From contig NZ_JAJNNZ010000011.1 of NCBI RefSeq assembly GCF_022836845.1, positions 1 through 64,000 of the forward strand: a stretch of DNA of 64,000 nucleotides. Reading direction: 5' to 3'. Below the pieces are notes generated by a model. That model had not been told where the DNA came from. It worked only from the letters and a program-made list of their open reading frames with translations, and searched no databases. Position 1 is the stretch's first letter. Each line of letters starts with the position of its first letter. Origin of the DNA: Vibrio gelatinilyticus (lineage in GTDB: Bacteria > Pseudomonadota > Gammaproteobacteria > Enterobacterales > Vibrionaceae). Shown here piece by piece: positions 17,466 to 26,807 of this stretch. The translations under genes were made by a program, and so were the position numbers.

Positions 17466-18395
17466 TTAGGCAGCGGGATCTTCGCCTTTTACCACATCGT
17501 GTTGCCACAGAAAATGGGCAATGCTGTCAATGGCTTCTCCGGCTTCCCGGATCTGACTAAACAACGGATAAACATGGGGCATACCTTGACCTACGATCAG
17601 CTCGATCGGGTGTTCGGCCTGTGTCAGTTTGTCAGCCAGACGAGTTGAGTCATCCAGCAGGACCTCCTCGGAGCCCACCAAGATAAGCGTGGGAGGAAGT
17701 TTCACGTAGTCGGCGTAAATCGGAGAAACCAGGGGATCCCGAGGCGGTGCACCGTTAAGATAAGTATTGCGCATCAGCAGTAGCGAGGGCAGATCGAAAA
17801 ACGGATCGTCATTACGTTTTTCATAGGCGCTGTTTCCTGTCATCTCCATATCAGAGACCGGCGAGAGCAGTACTGCAGCGGCGGGTAGTGGCAATTTATT
17901 CTGCAGAACCTGCAGTAAGGTTCCGAGTACCAGATTGCCACCGGCTGAATCGCCCATCAGGATTATCTGACTGCTGTCGTAGCCTTCTTTTAGCAGTGCA
18001 CGGTAGACCCTGTAGCAATCATCGTGGGCGGCGGGATACGTATGCTCCGGCGCCAGGCGGTAATCAACCATCAGGCCGCGGGCGGAGATCTTCCGACACA
18101 CCCGAGCGATGAAGCTGCTGTGGGTATTGGGGCTGACAAAACAGAAGCCGCCGCCATGGAAATAGAGCAGCAGCAAGTTGTCGTTCGATGTGGGCATGTC
18201 GACCCATTCACAAGGAATACCAGCCCAACTGCACGGGGAGCGCTTGATGAGTTTGGGGGGGTTGATAAGCGCGCCATACTGATCGATGTTGGTGATCAGC
18301 TCTCGCATTTCATGTACATCGTTGCAGCGAGCCATACGTTGGCGCATTACGCGCTCAAGTACTTTGTTAAATGCCCGACTTTTCCAATGTGCCAT
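17466..18395 (-). CDS. Alpha/beta hydrolase, hormone-sensitive-lipase family
   Basis: A 309-aa esterase/lipase. The oxyanion motif HGGGF and the nucleophile motif GDSAGG are both present, with the C-terminal Asp (VGSEEVLLDDS) and His (PHVYPLF) completing the triad. The start at 18395 follows a strong AGGGAGG; the frame extends to 18461 without one. It would hydrolyse short to medium acyl esters and could turn over stored neutral lipid. It is convergent with the TetR gene and lies 81 bp downstream of the wax-ester synthase gene on the same strand. Confidence 0.88.
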   Translation of the reverse strand: MAHWKSRAFNKVLERVMRQRMARCNDVHEMRELITNIDQYGALINPPKLIKRSPCSWAGIPCEWVDMPTSNDNLLLLYFHGGGFCFVSPNTHSSFIARVCRKISARGLMVDYRLAPEHTYPAAHDDCYRVYRALLKEGYDSSQIILMGDSAGGNLVLGTLLQVLQNKLPLPAAAVLLSPVSDMEMTGNSAYEKRNDDPFFDLPSLLLMRNTYLNGAPPRDPLVSPIYADYVKLPPTLILVGSEEVLLDDSTRLADKLTQAEHPIELIVGQGMPHVYPLFSQIREAGEAIDSIAHFLWQHDVVKGEDPAA

Positions 18396-18476
18396 GTTTA
18401 CCTCCCTGAGCTGATTAGGGGAACCCGTGTAGTCTTTTAATCTCAACAATATAGCGAACAAAACGGACCTTTAGTT

Positions 18477-20036
18477 TTACTCCTTCGCTGGCTCAGTTTC
18501 TTTGTTTACCCTGCGGTGTTGCCGAGGAAGAGGAGATACCTTGAACTGTTTCAGTTCGGCAAGCAGCATCTCAGCCTCGTATGCCAGATTTCGTGAATGA
18601 TCGTCGGCACTGGGGTTGAACAGTCCGCCATTTACCGCTGACATTGCGGTATCCATCACATCCTGGTCGAGGGACGCCAGTGCTTCTTCCAGATAATCGG
18701 GAATTTTCTCCGCATGGGGCAAGTTAGATGGACAGCTGACGAGTCCGAAATGCAGATGGTCATCGTAGCCGAACATTGTGATGTTAATAGTCTGGCCAGG
18801 GATCAGCAAAGACAGCGGATAGCATTCCTGAACTTCGGCACCGAAGAAATAGCGCCGCTGCGCTGGTCCCGGCACATTGGAGATGATCAGATTGGTGGCT
18901 GGGGGTAGCACGTGGTTGATATTCAGTTTACCGCCTAACAATGCCAGTCCGTTGACCAGAATCGAATAGTTGATATACCCCCCAGGTGAGACCTCCTGCG
19001 CCTGGTGCTTCACATCGTGAGTCGACTGCTGTATCGCAGCCAGGCGCCTGGTCGGCGTATCTAGGGCATGACCCAGTTCCACCAGCCCAACCGCGAACTT
19101 GTTACCACCTTTTTTGACCGCTCCCTCTTCCCGCAGATCAATCGGCATCAGCGCGACCAAAGGCTTCTCAAGACACAGACGGTGATCCTGCAGGTGACGG
19201 TTCAAAGCAATATCACACACACATAACATCACGTCGTTCAATGACGCGCCAGTGAGACGGCTAATCTGTCGAAACTGGCTGATAGGAAGGCGGCCCAGGC
19301 CAACTGCACGCGATTTGTGATGCTTCTGATTGAACGGGGTCTTGGGTGCGGTAAAGGGAACTTTTAGATCGGGGCGTTTGCCGCAAAACAGTTTCGATAA
19401 CATACCAGTGCCCAAACTGACCAAGCCCAATGAGGCACTGAGTTGACGTTTCAGTTCACAGGCCGAGCCAAACAACTGAGTAATCAGCTGCTGGTTTTCT
19501 TCTTGCTGTCGCTTGCGTGAACTTCCCAGATCCTGCTGCCAAAATGGCGTGCCCGGCTCGGCGGGATCCTGAGACGTGCAGAAATCAAACAACTTGCCGA
19601 CTTTCATGCCATCGGCAATAGCGTGGTGTACCTTAAAGCAGATCACCACCTGGTTGTTCTCTAGGCCACCAATCACCCACATTTCCCACAATGGGCGGAA
19701 GCGATCCAGTTGATTGCTGTGGATCCGTCCCACCAGATCCAGCAGTTGCTCACGGCTCCCCGGTTGAGGCAGCATCGATAAATGAACATGCTGGGTGATA
19801 TCCACGCTCGGGACTTCCTGCCAGTTTGGCCATTCGGTCAATGACAGGTTCAAGCGCCAGTTAAACGGTTTCTTGACCTCGGAATAGGAGAGCAACTGGC
19901 TGTACAAGTTACATGCGAACTCCGCGCTCTCGGAGTCAGTAGGTGGCTGCAGATGGACTAATCCAGTGACATGCATTGGCGTGTCACCAGATTCAAACAA
20001 CACAAACGCAAGATCGATAAGAGAGAGTTGATTCAT
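18477..20036 (-). CDS. Wax ester synthase / diacylglycerol acyltransferase (WS/DGAT)
   Basis: A 519-aa bifunctional acyltransferase (AtfA type). The active-site motif HHxxxDG appears as HHAIADG in the N-terminal half, and the C-terminal DUF1298 region carries the conserved NVPGP motif in LIISNVPGPAQRRYF. It esterifies acyl-CoA to fatty alcohol or diacylglycerol at the membrane face, making storage lipid. The start at 20036 (MNQLSLIDLAF) is the family-typical beginning; the frame extends upstream to 20087. Its position next to an acyl reductase-like gene, an esterase and phasins supports storage-lipid metabolism. WS/DGAT genes are common in Marinobacter and Alcanivorax but not part of the Vibrio core. 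Confidence 0.92.
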   Translation of the reverse strand: MNQLSLIDLAFVLFESGDTPMHVTGLVHLQPPTDSESAEFACNLYSQLLSYSEVKKPFNWRLNLSLTEWPNWQEVPSVDITQHVHLSMLPQPGSREQLLDLVGRIHSNQLDRFRPLWEMWVIGGLENNQVVICFKVHHAIADGMKVGKLFDFCTSQDPAEPGTPFWQQDLGSSRKRQQEENQQLITQLFGSACELKRQLSASLGLVSLGTGMLSKLFCGKRPDLKVPFTAPKTPFNQKHHKSRAVGLGRLPISQFRQISRLTGASLNDVMLCVCDIALNRHLQDHRLCLEKPLVALMPIDLREEGAVKKGGNKFAVGLVELGHALDTPTRRLAAIQQSTHDVKHQAQEVSPGGYINYSILVNGLALLGGKLNINHVLPPATNLIISNVPGPAQRRYFFGAEVQECYPLSLLIPGQTINITMFGYDDHLHFGLVSCPSNLPHAEKIPDYLEEALASLDQDVMDTAMSAVNGGLFNPSADDHSRNLAYEAEMLLAELKQFKVSPLPRQHRRVNKETEPAKE

Positions 20037-20074
20037 AGACACCTGCCGCCCCAGTCTTGTAAACAAATGAAAAA

Positions 20075-20097
20075 GGGGTGGGGGCAACGCCCCACCT
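20075..20097 (-). terminator. Rho-independent terminator after the phasin genes
   Basis: Read on the minus strand, the inverted repeat GGTGGGG / CCCCACC is followed by CCTTTTT. It ends the phasin unit just upstream of the WS/DGAT gene, so WS/DGAT either has its own promoter or depends on read-through. Confidence 0.65.
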
Positions 20098-20117
20098 GTT
20101 TACCAGCAAGTTGCCGG

Positions 20118-20489
20118 CTATTTTTTCGCTTGCTGTTCCAACATTGCTTCCACGATGGTGGTCAGCTTCTCGATTTTGTCATCTAACCGATCAAGCTTGG
20201 TCCGGTCGATGCCGCTGACGCGATACATTACGTCGTTCAGCTGGTCTTCAAGATGATCGGCGGTTTTATCGCGCGTTAGATCGATCTTGTCTTTCGCAGC
20301 CTGTTCCACTTCCTTGCCACGCTCTACCAGTTCGTCAAACATGCGGTTGGTTTTATGGTTGATAGACTGGGCCTCTTCGACACTGCGGCTATACATGCCC
20401 AGTCCGGCCAGCCAGATGTTTCGTGTCATAGACTCACCGCATTCAACGATTTGAGTGGCGGTTTGGTCAACTGTGCTCAATTTGCTCAT
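20118..20489 (-). CDS. Phasin / PHA granule-associated protein (PhaI-like)
   Basis: A 123-aa protein of the PhaF/PhaI family. The typical N-terminal NIWLAGLGMYSRSVEEAQ is followed by amphipathic helices, and the C-terminus is a short coiled coil (DRLDDKIEKLTTIVEAMLEQ). It coats polyhydroxyalkanoate or lipid inclusions. It lacks the Lys/Ala-rich histone-like tail present in its neighbour. It lies 30 bp downstream of the larger phasin gene, so the two are co-transcribed. Confidence 0.87.
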   Translation of the reverse strand: MSKLSTVDQTATQIVECGESMTRNIWLAGLGMYSRSVEEAQSINHKTNRMFDELVERGKEVEQAAKDKIDLTRDKTADHLEDQLNDVMYRVSGIDRTKLDRLDDKIEKLTTIVEAMLEQQAKK

Positions 20490-20519
20490 GATGTCCTCCC
20501 AATAAACGGGTGTGTCGGG

Positions 20520-21152
20520 TTATTCCGCTTTTTCGGCTGTTGCAGTTTTTGGCTTACTTACTGGTGCCTTAGTGGCTTTTACTTCGCTGGCCGGTGCATT
20601 AGTAGCTTTTGCCTTGCCAGCCGGAGCATTAGCGGCCTTGGCCTTGCTAGCCGGGGCTTTTCGCCTTGCTACACCTGAAGCTGCGCGCGGCTTGGCCTTG
20701 GTGGTTTTTACAGCCGGCTTGGCAGGTGGCGCTTTAGCGACAGTATCTGCAGCGCTAATCGCTGCTGGCGAGCTCTCTTTCTGATCCTGGCTCTGTTTGA
20801 GCAACAGTTCGACCTGTTCGGTCAATCTGTCTAGCTTGTCATCAACCTGGTTCAGTTTGTAGCTGTCGACGCCGGTAACTTTCTGCACCATTTGATGCAA
20901 TCGTTCTTCCATTGCCACGGCAGCTTTGCTGCGGGTTGTATACACACGTTCTTTCTGCTGTTTTTCGATGGCACGCCCGCGCTCGAGCAGGTCTTCGAAT
21001 ACCGAGCGGCCGCGCCCAGAGATCTCGTTGACCTCCTCGGTACTTTTGGCATAGGCGCCGAGTCCGGCCAGCCAGATGTTGTACATCATTGTTTCGCGCA
21101 TGCTCTCGACGCTTTTTTCATTGTCGGCTGCGCTGCGTGAGAAGATCCCCAT
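20520..21152 (-). CDS. Phasin with histone-like tail (PhaF-like)
   Basis: A 210-aa protein. Residues 1-120 are the phasin domain (NIWLAGLGAYAKSTEEVNE) plus coiled coil. Residues from about 135 on form a low-complexity Ala/Lys/Pro tail of AKA-type repeats, as in PhaF of pseudomonads, where the tail binds DNA and helps segregate granules. In family terms it links granules to the nucleoid. It is the first gene of the phasin pair, with GGAGG just upstream of its ATG. Confidence 0.87.
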   Translation of the reverse strand: MGIFSRSAADNEKSVESMRETMMYNIWLAGLGAYAKSTEEVNEISGRGRSVFEDLLERGRAIEKQQKERVYTTRSKAAVAMEERLHQMVQKVTGVDSYKLNQVDDKLDRLTEQVELLLKQSQDQKESSPAAISAADTVAKAPPAKPAVKTTKAKPRAASGVARRKAPASKAKAANAPAGKAKATNAPASEVKATKAPVSKPKTATAEKAE

Positions 21153-21303
21153 CTTTCCCTCCTTAACATGAATAAGAGTGAATTCTCATTCCAGTCTCAT
21201 CATAGGTAGAGAAGTTAGAGTCAGCTTTCTAATAGCTTGTCAGCGCACAAAAAAATCGAATAAATCTTGATGGGATTTGTGCTGGATCAATTTTTGATGG
21301 GGA

Positions 21304-21576
21304 CTAGCAGAGCAGCTCGTCTAAGCGCAGGGAAATATGTTGTTCGATGGAGCATGCAAACAGACTAGCGGCAAAGCCGAGGCGGATATTCATGCTCAGT
21401 TTGCCAGAGGTTGGCAACACCCACCCACGGGCAGAATGGTGTCGAAAGTGCAGATGTTCATCGTCCCAGTGCCAACGCAGGCCAAATTCCTGCTCCAGTT
21501 CATTGGCGACTTGCTCGGCAACATTTCTGGCCTGGCTGTGTGATAATTCATGATCGCGCTCGATAAAAATCAACAT
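21304..21576 (-). CDS. PHA-system family protein (TIGR02610-like)
   Basis: A 90-aa protein matching the small polyhydroxyalkanoic-acid-system family often found beside phasin and PHA-synthase genes: an N-terminal ARNVAEQVANELEQEFG helix, then a beta-rich segment with LRWHWDDEHLHFRH. It probably acts at or near the granule, but its biochemical role is unknown. It lies upstream of and co-directional with the phasin genes. No PHA synthase (phaC) is in the window. Confidence 0.75.
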   Translation of the reverse strand: MLIFIERDHELSHSQARNVAEQVANELEQEFGLRWHWDDEHLHFRHHSARGWVLPTSGKLSMNIRLGFAASLFACSIEQHISLRLDELLC

Positions 21577-21987
21577 AGGTAATCAGACCGCCTCTTACTT
21601 CTGAGTTTCGATAAATCACTTTCGTTGACTATTCATAGCGCAAAGCATTGTAAAGATCCAGCGTGTCGCTTTTCAGATAGGGAAAAACCTGAAGGATCCC
21701 TCAATGTTAAACACATCTTCTCAGAATGAAGAAAAGTAGTGTTCACTGAGAGTTACCTGCATGATAGCCAAGTTTTTTCTTAGGTTCGAATCAGGAAATT
21801 GGATACAGATTCATATCAGTTAGTACGCAACAGCGAAAAGATTGCTGTAGCATTTTAGAAAAGCTTGTTCCTGTCATTATTGAAATCATGATGGATTGTA
21901 CAGACAAAGTTTGGGGCGAGGCTGTGTATCCTTTGATAAACAACAATTAGTTATCCAACCAACTCAAATACCAGATTTCCATATGAA
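21577..21987. other. Intergenic, 411 nt
   Basis: No supported gene is seen. The composition returns to AT-rich, so this is the likely right boundary of the GC-rich lipid cluster. It should hold the promoter for the minus-strand phasin/PHA genes. Confidence 0.4.
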
Positions 21988-22911
21988 TTACTCATCTATG
22001 TTTAACGTTGTACCCGAGTGCCTACGTTGAACCGTCACCCCTATATAAATTCCTATGACAATACATAAGGTCGCCACCAGCCCGGCTAACGATAACGCAG
22101 GTAATGCGACCAGCAGCTGTGAATCATTCCCGCCCCCTGCCATCACGGCCCCTACTCCCATCAGCATACCGGCCATAAAATGCTTGAATAACCGCATTAC
22201 GGATGCCAGCTCAAATTTGAATGATTTGGTGATAACAGCGGCGATAACCATTCCCAATACTAGCCCCACAAATAGATAAAAGCGCTCTACTCTTGGCCAG
22301 CTGTCGTCGTGCCCATTCCAAACAGATACACCTATCGATTTTAATAATCCACTGGGCGTCCAATGGGGTTCATAGATAAAGACCAACCCGGCCATTGCGC
22401 CAATACCGAGCATTGAAAGCCAAAGCGTGCGAGTACTTGCATCACTTTTAAACGCCACTATAAGTAAAATCACAGAGAGTGTTATTAACGTTCCCATATG
22501 AGCAACCGCAGATAGCTGATACTGCTTTCCGGCGCTGCCCACGAGCAATTCACTAAACAGCAACCATGACGCTAACCAACCTAGTATCGTAGCGGCCATC
22601 ATGACTTGCCCTCTGGCAAAGCGACTGATGGTAGATACGCCACATCCACCGTTAAAAGCAGCGCCAAAGCCGAAGATAAGCCCACCTAGAGCAGACATCA
22701 TAGTTGGAAATTGCGTTGCATAAGTAACGGGTTGCCCCAAGAAATGGGCTGCGCCTATGGCCAACCACATCAATGAACCGCTCAGCAAAATCGAGATTAA
22801 GAACACAGGCTTGCCGCTGATAGCCTCTTTAACGCCACGCACCATGCAAAGCCCTGTGGTCTGGGCCAAAAAGCCGATAATGGCGATAAATAAAAGAGAG
22901 AGAAGCAACAT
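21988..22911 (-). CDS. YeeE/YedE family sulfur-compound transporter
   Basis: A 307-aa polytopic membrane protein with about nine hydrophobic helices. The first half carries the family motif with Cys, FGFGAAFNGGCGVSTISRFA, and a helix opening with GFLAQTTGLCMVRG. The conserved Cys residues relay thiosulfate in characterised YeeE. It probably imports thiosulfate or a related sulfur compound, or acts as a selenium-related YedE; sequence alone does not decide. No TusA/YeeD partner gene is adjacent. Confidence 0.85.
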   Translation of the reverse strand: MLLLSLLFIAIIGFLAQTTGLCMVRGVKEAISGKPVFLISILLSGSLMWLAIGAAHFLGQPVTYATQFPTMMSALGGLIFGFGAAFNGGCGVSTISRFARGQVMMAATILGWLASWLLFSELLVGSAGKQYQLSAVAHMGTLITLSVILLIVAFKSDASTRTLWLSMLGIGAMAGLVFIYEPHWTPSGLLKSIGVSVWNGHDDSWPRVERFYLFVGLVLGMVIAAVITKSFKFELASVMRLFKHFMAGMLMGVGAVMAGGGNDSQLLVALPALSLAGLVATLCIVIGIYIGVTVQRRHSGTTLNIDE

Positions 22912-23064
22912 GAGAATGCCTAGAGGTGCATCAAAAACACGGTATCAGTAACTATAGTAAAGACCTTAGAAACCATGTTCGGTTCGAACAATTAAGCGAG
23001 AGATACGCCGGGGCCGTAACTCTTACAATAGAACCTGCATTACGTGCTATTTGTGGCCCAGTTT

Positions 23065-24768
23065 CTACCACTCGTTAATGAGCAATCGGCTTTTTACACC
23101 GCGAACTTGCAGCCCCATGGCCTCAAAAACTTCCTCAAAATCGAGGCATTGAGGTGGAATGTTTGGCAAAGACAATGACGCTTCGGTGAAGAAACGCTGT
23201 TTATGATGTTCTTGCTCGCCCCATGCGAGATCCCACCAGGAAATGATTCGTTGTTTAGAGCCCACTAATCTGCGTTTACTCGGCAGGCGGTCACTCTTGC
23301 TTGTATTCTCTTTCTCAGTGGTCGGAAGCAAATTCCACATGTCGTTGTTTGGCCAATAGGCGAAAGGTAAACAATGATCAACGTGAAACGATTGGTTCAA
23401 TTTAGTATTGCTCCAAACACTCGAAATTCGGTGCTTGTTTTGTTGCAGCTCACTAACTCTTTTTCGTACTTCACGTGTGTCATGATCTTTCTCTAACCAT
23501 ACCAAGCAATCGTGGTAGGTTTGCAACGACGTATTATTTTTCTTATTTAATTCATAGCGCTGCATTTGCATCACCCACTGGTTTACCACCAACGGCTCAA
23601 TCCAGGCGTTGTAGATCCTAAAACACTCCCAAAGGCTTTGTTTTAGTGTGAAGAAACCAAAGCTTTCAAAAAACTCCGTATTCAAATAAACCGTATCCTG
23701 CATCCGGCGTTTTTTAGAAGAAGCGACTGTAGAAAACTCGTGTTTCTTTTCGTGCGCAGAGCCTGTGTAAATGAACTTAATTGGCCCTTCTTTCATCGTC
23801 TTTATGGTCGACTGAATGGTCTTTTGAAGTGCTTCGGCATCCTCGCCGAAGAACATCGTGCCTACCGCAAGATCGTCTGATGACAAATGCTTAAGCTTGT
23901 TCCAACCATCATCAGTAACAAAGCCTAATCCTCTATTGGAATTACTATTCTGCTGAAGATTTCCATAATCAATAAGCCGCTTGTAAGCCTTGACCCAATA
24001 CAAGGCCACCAGCCCTAATGGAATAACAACTTCACCATCACTTCGATCAGAGACACAGCCGGGATGGGCATCTGCAATTCGAATCAGCACACGTAGTAGT
24101 GCCAGTTTGTACGTAGCACTTTTGCTGTCATTAACAATGATATGGCGTACTTTGTTAAGATCGCCCGAGCCATCATCAGGTAATGAAAATACCACCGTCT
24201 GCCAGCTAACGTTTTTACGTTGCAACGAATCGTCTGAGCGTCGAACTTCTTTGGCTAATAACGCTGTATCTTGTGCAAACTGTTCGAGCTCTTCTACTGA
24301 GACAGGATAGCTCACCCGCCCATCATCAAACTCGCCATGTCGTAAGCTAATAACGAGCTTGCCACTCGGTGCAAGTAAGTTCGACAATTTACGAAATGCA
24401 CGACTTCTTGCACTCGGCGCTATGTGCATCCAGACCGCGCTCAACAAAATGACATCGAACCTAATGCCAAGGCTTTGTATCTGATTTAGGCTCGGCAGTT
24501 CATCCTCAATCCAGGTGACCTCAGGGCCACTAAAGGCTTTACCGATGGCCGCTAATTCTTTACATGGCTCTAGCGCAAACACCTCTGCGCCCTGCTCTAA
24601 CATCCATTTCGCATCTCGCCCAGAACCAGCACCCACATCTAACACGACATCGCCTTCCAAAGGCCAATGCGGTTTCCATGAACCGTGCACTTTATCGAAG
24701 TCCAACGCATTGTATTGCTCAGATAACGAGTGTGCATTTCTGCTGTAGAAAGAAGAGGTTGCTGTCAT
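23065..24768 (-). CDS. Class I SAM methyltransferase fused to an HNH endonuclease domain
   Basis: A 567-aa fusion. Residues about 25-190 form a SAM-dependent methyltransferase, with motif I as VLDVGAGSGRDA and the LLSAVWMHI and GKLVISLRHG segments. The middle (about 215-290) has the SATYKLALLRVLIRIA stretch seen in several HNH-containing defence-type proteins. Residues about 455-500 hold an HNH signature (HVDHCLPFAYW, then NLLPTTEKENTSKSD). No adenine- or cytosine-MTase DPPY or PCQ motif is present, so the methyl acceptor may not be a DNA base. It is a lone gene. A modification-plus-nuclease role is conceivable but unproven. Confidence 0.8.
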   Translation of the reverse strand: MTATSSFYSRNAHSLSEQYNALDFDKVHGSWKPHWPLEGDVVLDVGAGSGRDAKWMLEQGAEVFALEPCKELAAIGKAFSGPEVTWIEDELPSLNQIQSLGIRFDVILLSAVWMHIAPSARSRAFRKLSNLLAPSGKLVISLRHGEFDDGRVSYPVSVEELEQFAQDTALLAKEVRRSDDSLQRKNVSWQTVVFSLPDDGSGDLNKVRHIIVNDSKSATYKLALLRVLIRIADAHPGCVSDRSDGEVVIPLGLVALYWVKAYKRLIDYGNLQQNSNSNRGLGFVTDDGWNKLKHLSSDDLAVGTMFFGEDAEALQKTIQSTIKTMKEGPIKFIYTGSAHEKKHEFSTVASSKKRRMQDTVYLNTEFFESFGFFTLKQSLWECFRIYNAWIEPLVVNQWVMQMQRYELNKKNNTSLQTYHDCLVWLEKDHDTREVRKRVSELQQNKHRISSVWSNTKLNQSFHVDHCLPFAYWPNNDMWNLLPTTEKENTSKSDRLPSKRRLVGSKQRIISWWDLAWGEQEHHKQRFFTEASLSLPNIPPQCLDFEEVFEAMGLQVRGVKSRLLINEW

Positions 24769-25369
24769 ATCAGTGCCATTATTTTGCCTTATGCAAGATT
24801 AACGGGAAACTAGATGAAAAGCGAGTTTGCGGGTAGGTAGTTGAGATACAATAAATAAAAAACTCACCAAAATGGTTTGAGAAACCCGCTCGTGTAACTA
24901 GAGTTGGAAGTTTATCGGTTTTCACTTTCAAATCTAATCACGTCAACTTTATAAAGGTTAGCGAACAAAGTTGACAATCGGCTAACTGAAGTCAGGGGTT
25001 AGCAAAGATCGTACTGGCACATAGTTAGCCGTTATCTATCAGTCTATTGGTTTGTTTTCTCCTCCTTAGTTTGCACCTCACCATTATCTATGCAAACTAA
25101 GTGTTTCAGTATATCTCAACCTCAATACCTCAATACCTCAATACCTCAATACCTCAATACTTGTCCTAGTACAGATGTCAGTTGATAGATAAATCAATAT
25201 AAGTCACCAAAAATGAGACTTACCATTAAGTTATTGTTTTGGTTATAAATAACCAACCTTTCTGTGAGATTAGTCCTATAAATCAACCTAACATAGTGTT
25301 ATTTTTGAACAACTTTGCAACCAGTTATTCACCTAACACTTACTTAAAGGTTATCCCCGGTCAACATTC
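24769..25369. other. Intergenic, 601 nt, with divergent promoters
   Basis: This AT-rich stretch separates the divergent methyltransferase-HNH gene and the CHASE2 operon. No gene is supported. It contains the CTCAATAC tandem repeat described separately, about 210 bp upstream of the CHASE2 start. Confidence 0.5.
25121..25160. repeat. Tandem repeat, five perfect copies of CTCAATAC
   Basis: Five perfect head-to-tail octamers are preceded by a partial degenerate copy (ATCTCAAC). The unit is not a multiple of three and lies in non-coding DNA. Short tandem repeats like this change copy number by slipped-strand mispairing and may tune the downstream promoter. Confidence 0.9.
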
Positions 25370-26776
25370 ATGTCTTTTAGTTTCGAAATCTTTTTAAAAG
25401 CTCTGGTCACTACAAGCTTAATCTTGTTGGTTTTTATTGTGGACCCATTGGGCATTCGCAATTCCGCTGAAGATCACTACGAAGACCATATTCTGCGCCT
25501 GTGGTCACCGTTTTTCAGTCAACAAGTTTCCGATGATGTTGTTGTTATCTTAATTGATGATCAATACATAGAAGCAACCAATTCCTACCCCGTCAGTTAC
25601 CGAAACCTAACGAGAATGCTTAAAACCATCTCTCGCTTTGAGCCCCAGTCCATCTTTTATGACATTCTTCAACATCACGAACATTCGGACCATCTTAATC
25701 GTTGGTTGCGCACACTAGACAGTCAAACATTCCCGGTGTTTATGGCAAGTAATACTCGCTATGACACACAAGAGCGTTTAGACGATCCCAACTCTCTCAG
25801 ACATAAAATTGCCAATGTCGCCGAACTGGCCGCGGTTTCATGGAGTGCTGAAGGCCGTTATTACCCACTCTCTGTTTCTTGGAATGAGACGAAAATGCAC
25901 ACCGTTGCCGCCGCCATGTATAAAGATTGGTGTACACGAACCCAGCAATGCAATGAGTCCACAATAGGAAGCATGGATGACTCCGTGATAGTTCAGTGGA
26001 CCAATAAGCATGCGGACAACCAAGAATCCTATTTCCCTTTAGGTTTTGAGTGTGGAGATAACACCAGTCAATGGCAACAACTCAAAGATCTCCTTATCGT
26101 TAGCCTAACTCAGGGCGTGCAATCTGAAGAAGACGTCGATGCCACACTGAGAAAACGCTGTCCTCCTTTCCTTACTATTGCAGCCTCTAAAATTAGTGCT
26201 CCTGGCGCAGCGGGTTCACCCGAACTTAAAGCTGCGATCCAGGGAAAAATGGTATTGGTCGGTTATCATGTCACAGGTGGGGCAGACTCAGTTGTTTCAC
26301 CTGTCCACGGGATGCTACCGGGAGTCTACTTCCACGCGATGGCATTGGATAACCTTATCACCTTAGATGGAGAATATTGGCGCTCACCTGACGACGCAGG
26401 CCTTTTCAACTTGAGCATGGCCGATATAATCGAGATCGCTGTACAAACAATTGTGCTATTTCTTGTAATTTGGTTTCGATTCAACTTCTTAGAACAACAA
26501 GCAACAGAGCAATTCGATGAAAGACAAAAACTTTGGGGAGCATTCATTCCCATGCTTATTATCATCGCCGTTATTACTATTTCTATCGTTCTTTCCCACT
26601 TTGTTCTCAATGTCGGCGCACCGAATTGGTACGGGTTGATCCTTATTATCTTTATCGACCTTCCCATCTTCTTCTTCTTCATTTTTGAAGCTTTCAGACC
26701 AAAACTCCAATCGTATAAGGAAAGGGTCTGTCTATTCGCAACAACCACAAAAAATAAACTTAGAAAAAACCAATAA
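25370..26776 (+). CDS. CHASE2-domain membrane protein without a catalytic output domain
   Basis: A 468-aa protein with an N-terminal membrane helix (about 8-26), a long periplasmic CHASE2 sensor region (about 30-340, including VVVILIDDQYIEATNSYPVSY and the terminal MVLVGYHVTGGADSVVSPVHG and LPGVYFHAMALDNLI motifs) and three C-terminal helices. CHASE2 proteins usually end in a kinase, cyclase or other enzyme; here the protein stops after the helices and a short basic tail. The signal must therefore be passed by protein contact. It is the first gene of an operon with a small exported protein and an M48 lipoprotein. Confidence 0.85.
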   Translation: MSFSFEIFLKALVTTSLILLVFIVDPLGIRNSAEDHYEDHILRLWSPFFSQQVSDDVVVILIDDQYIEATNSYPVSYRNLTRMLKTISRFEPQSIFYDILQHHEHSDHLNRWLRTLDSQTFPVFMASNTRYDTQERLDDPNSLRHKIANVAELAAVSWSAEGRYYPLSVSWNETKMHTVAAAMYKDWCTRTQQCNESTIGSMDDSVIVQWTNKHADNQESYFPLGFECGDNTSQWQQLKDLLIVSLTQGVQSEEDVDATLRKRCPPFLTIAASKISAPGAAGSPELKAAIQGKMVLVGYHVTGGADSVVSPVHGMLPGVYFHAMALDNLITLDGEYWRSPDDAGLFNLSMADIIEIAVQTIVLFLVIWFRFNFLEQQATEQFDERQKLWGAFIPMLIIIAVITISIVLSHFVLNVGAPNWYGLILIIFIDLPIFFFFIFEAFRPKLQSYKERVCLFATTTKNKLRKNQ

Positions 26777-26807
26777 ATCTAAATACATCAATAAATAAGG
26801 AACATTT

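Noticed and set aside
20512..20784. 90-codon plus-strand open frame rich in Ala/Leu
   Set aside because: It is antisense to the Ala/Lys/Pro repeat tail of the PhaF-like phasin, a composition artefact.
25121..25160. CRISPR array
   Set aside because: The units are 8 bp, contiguous and without spacers, so this is a simple tandem repeat; no cas gene is present in the window.
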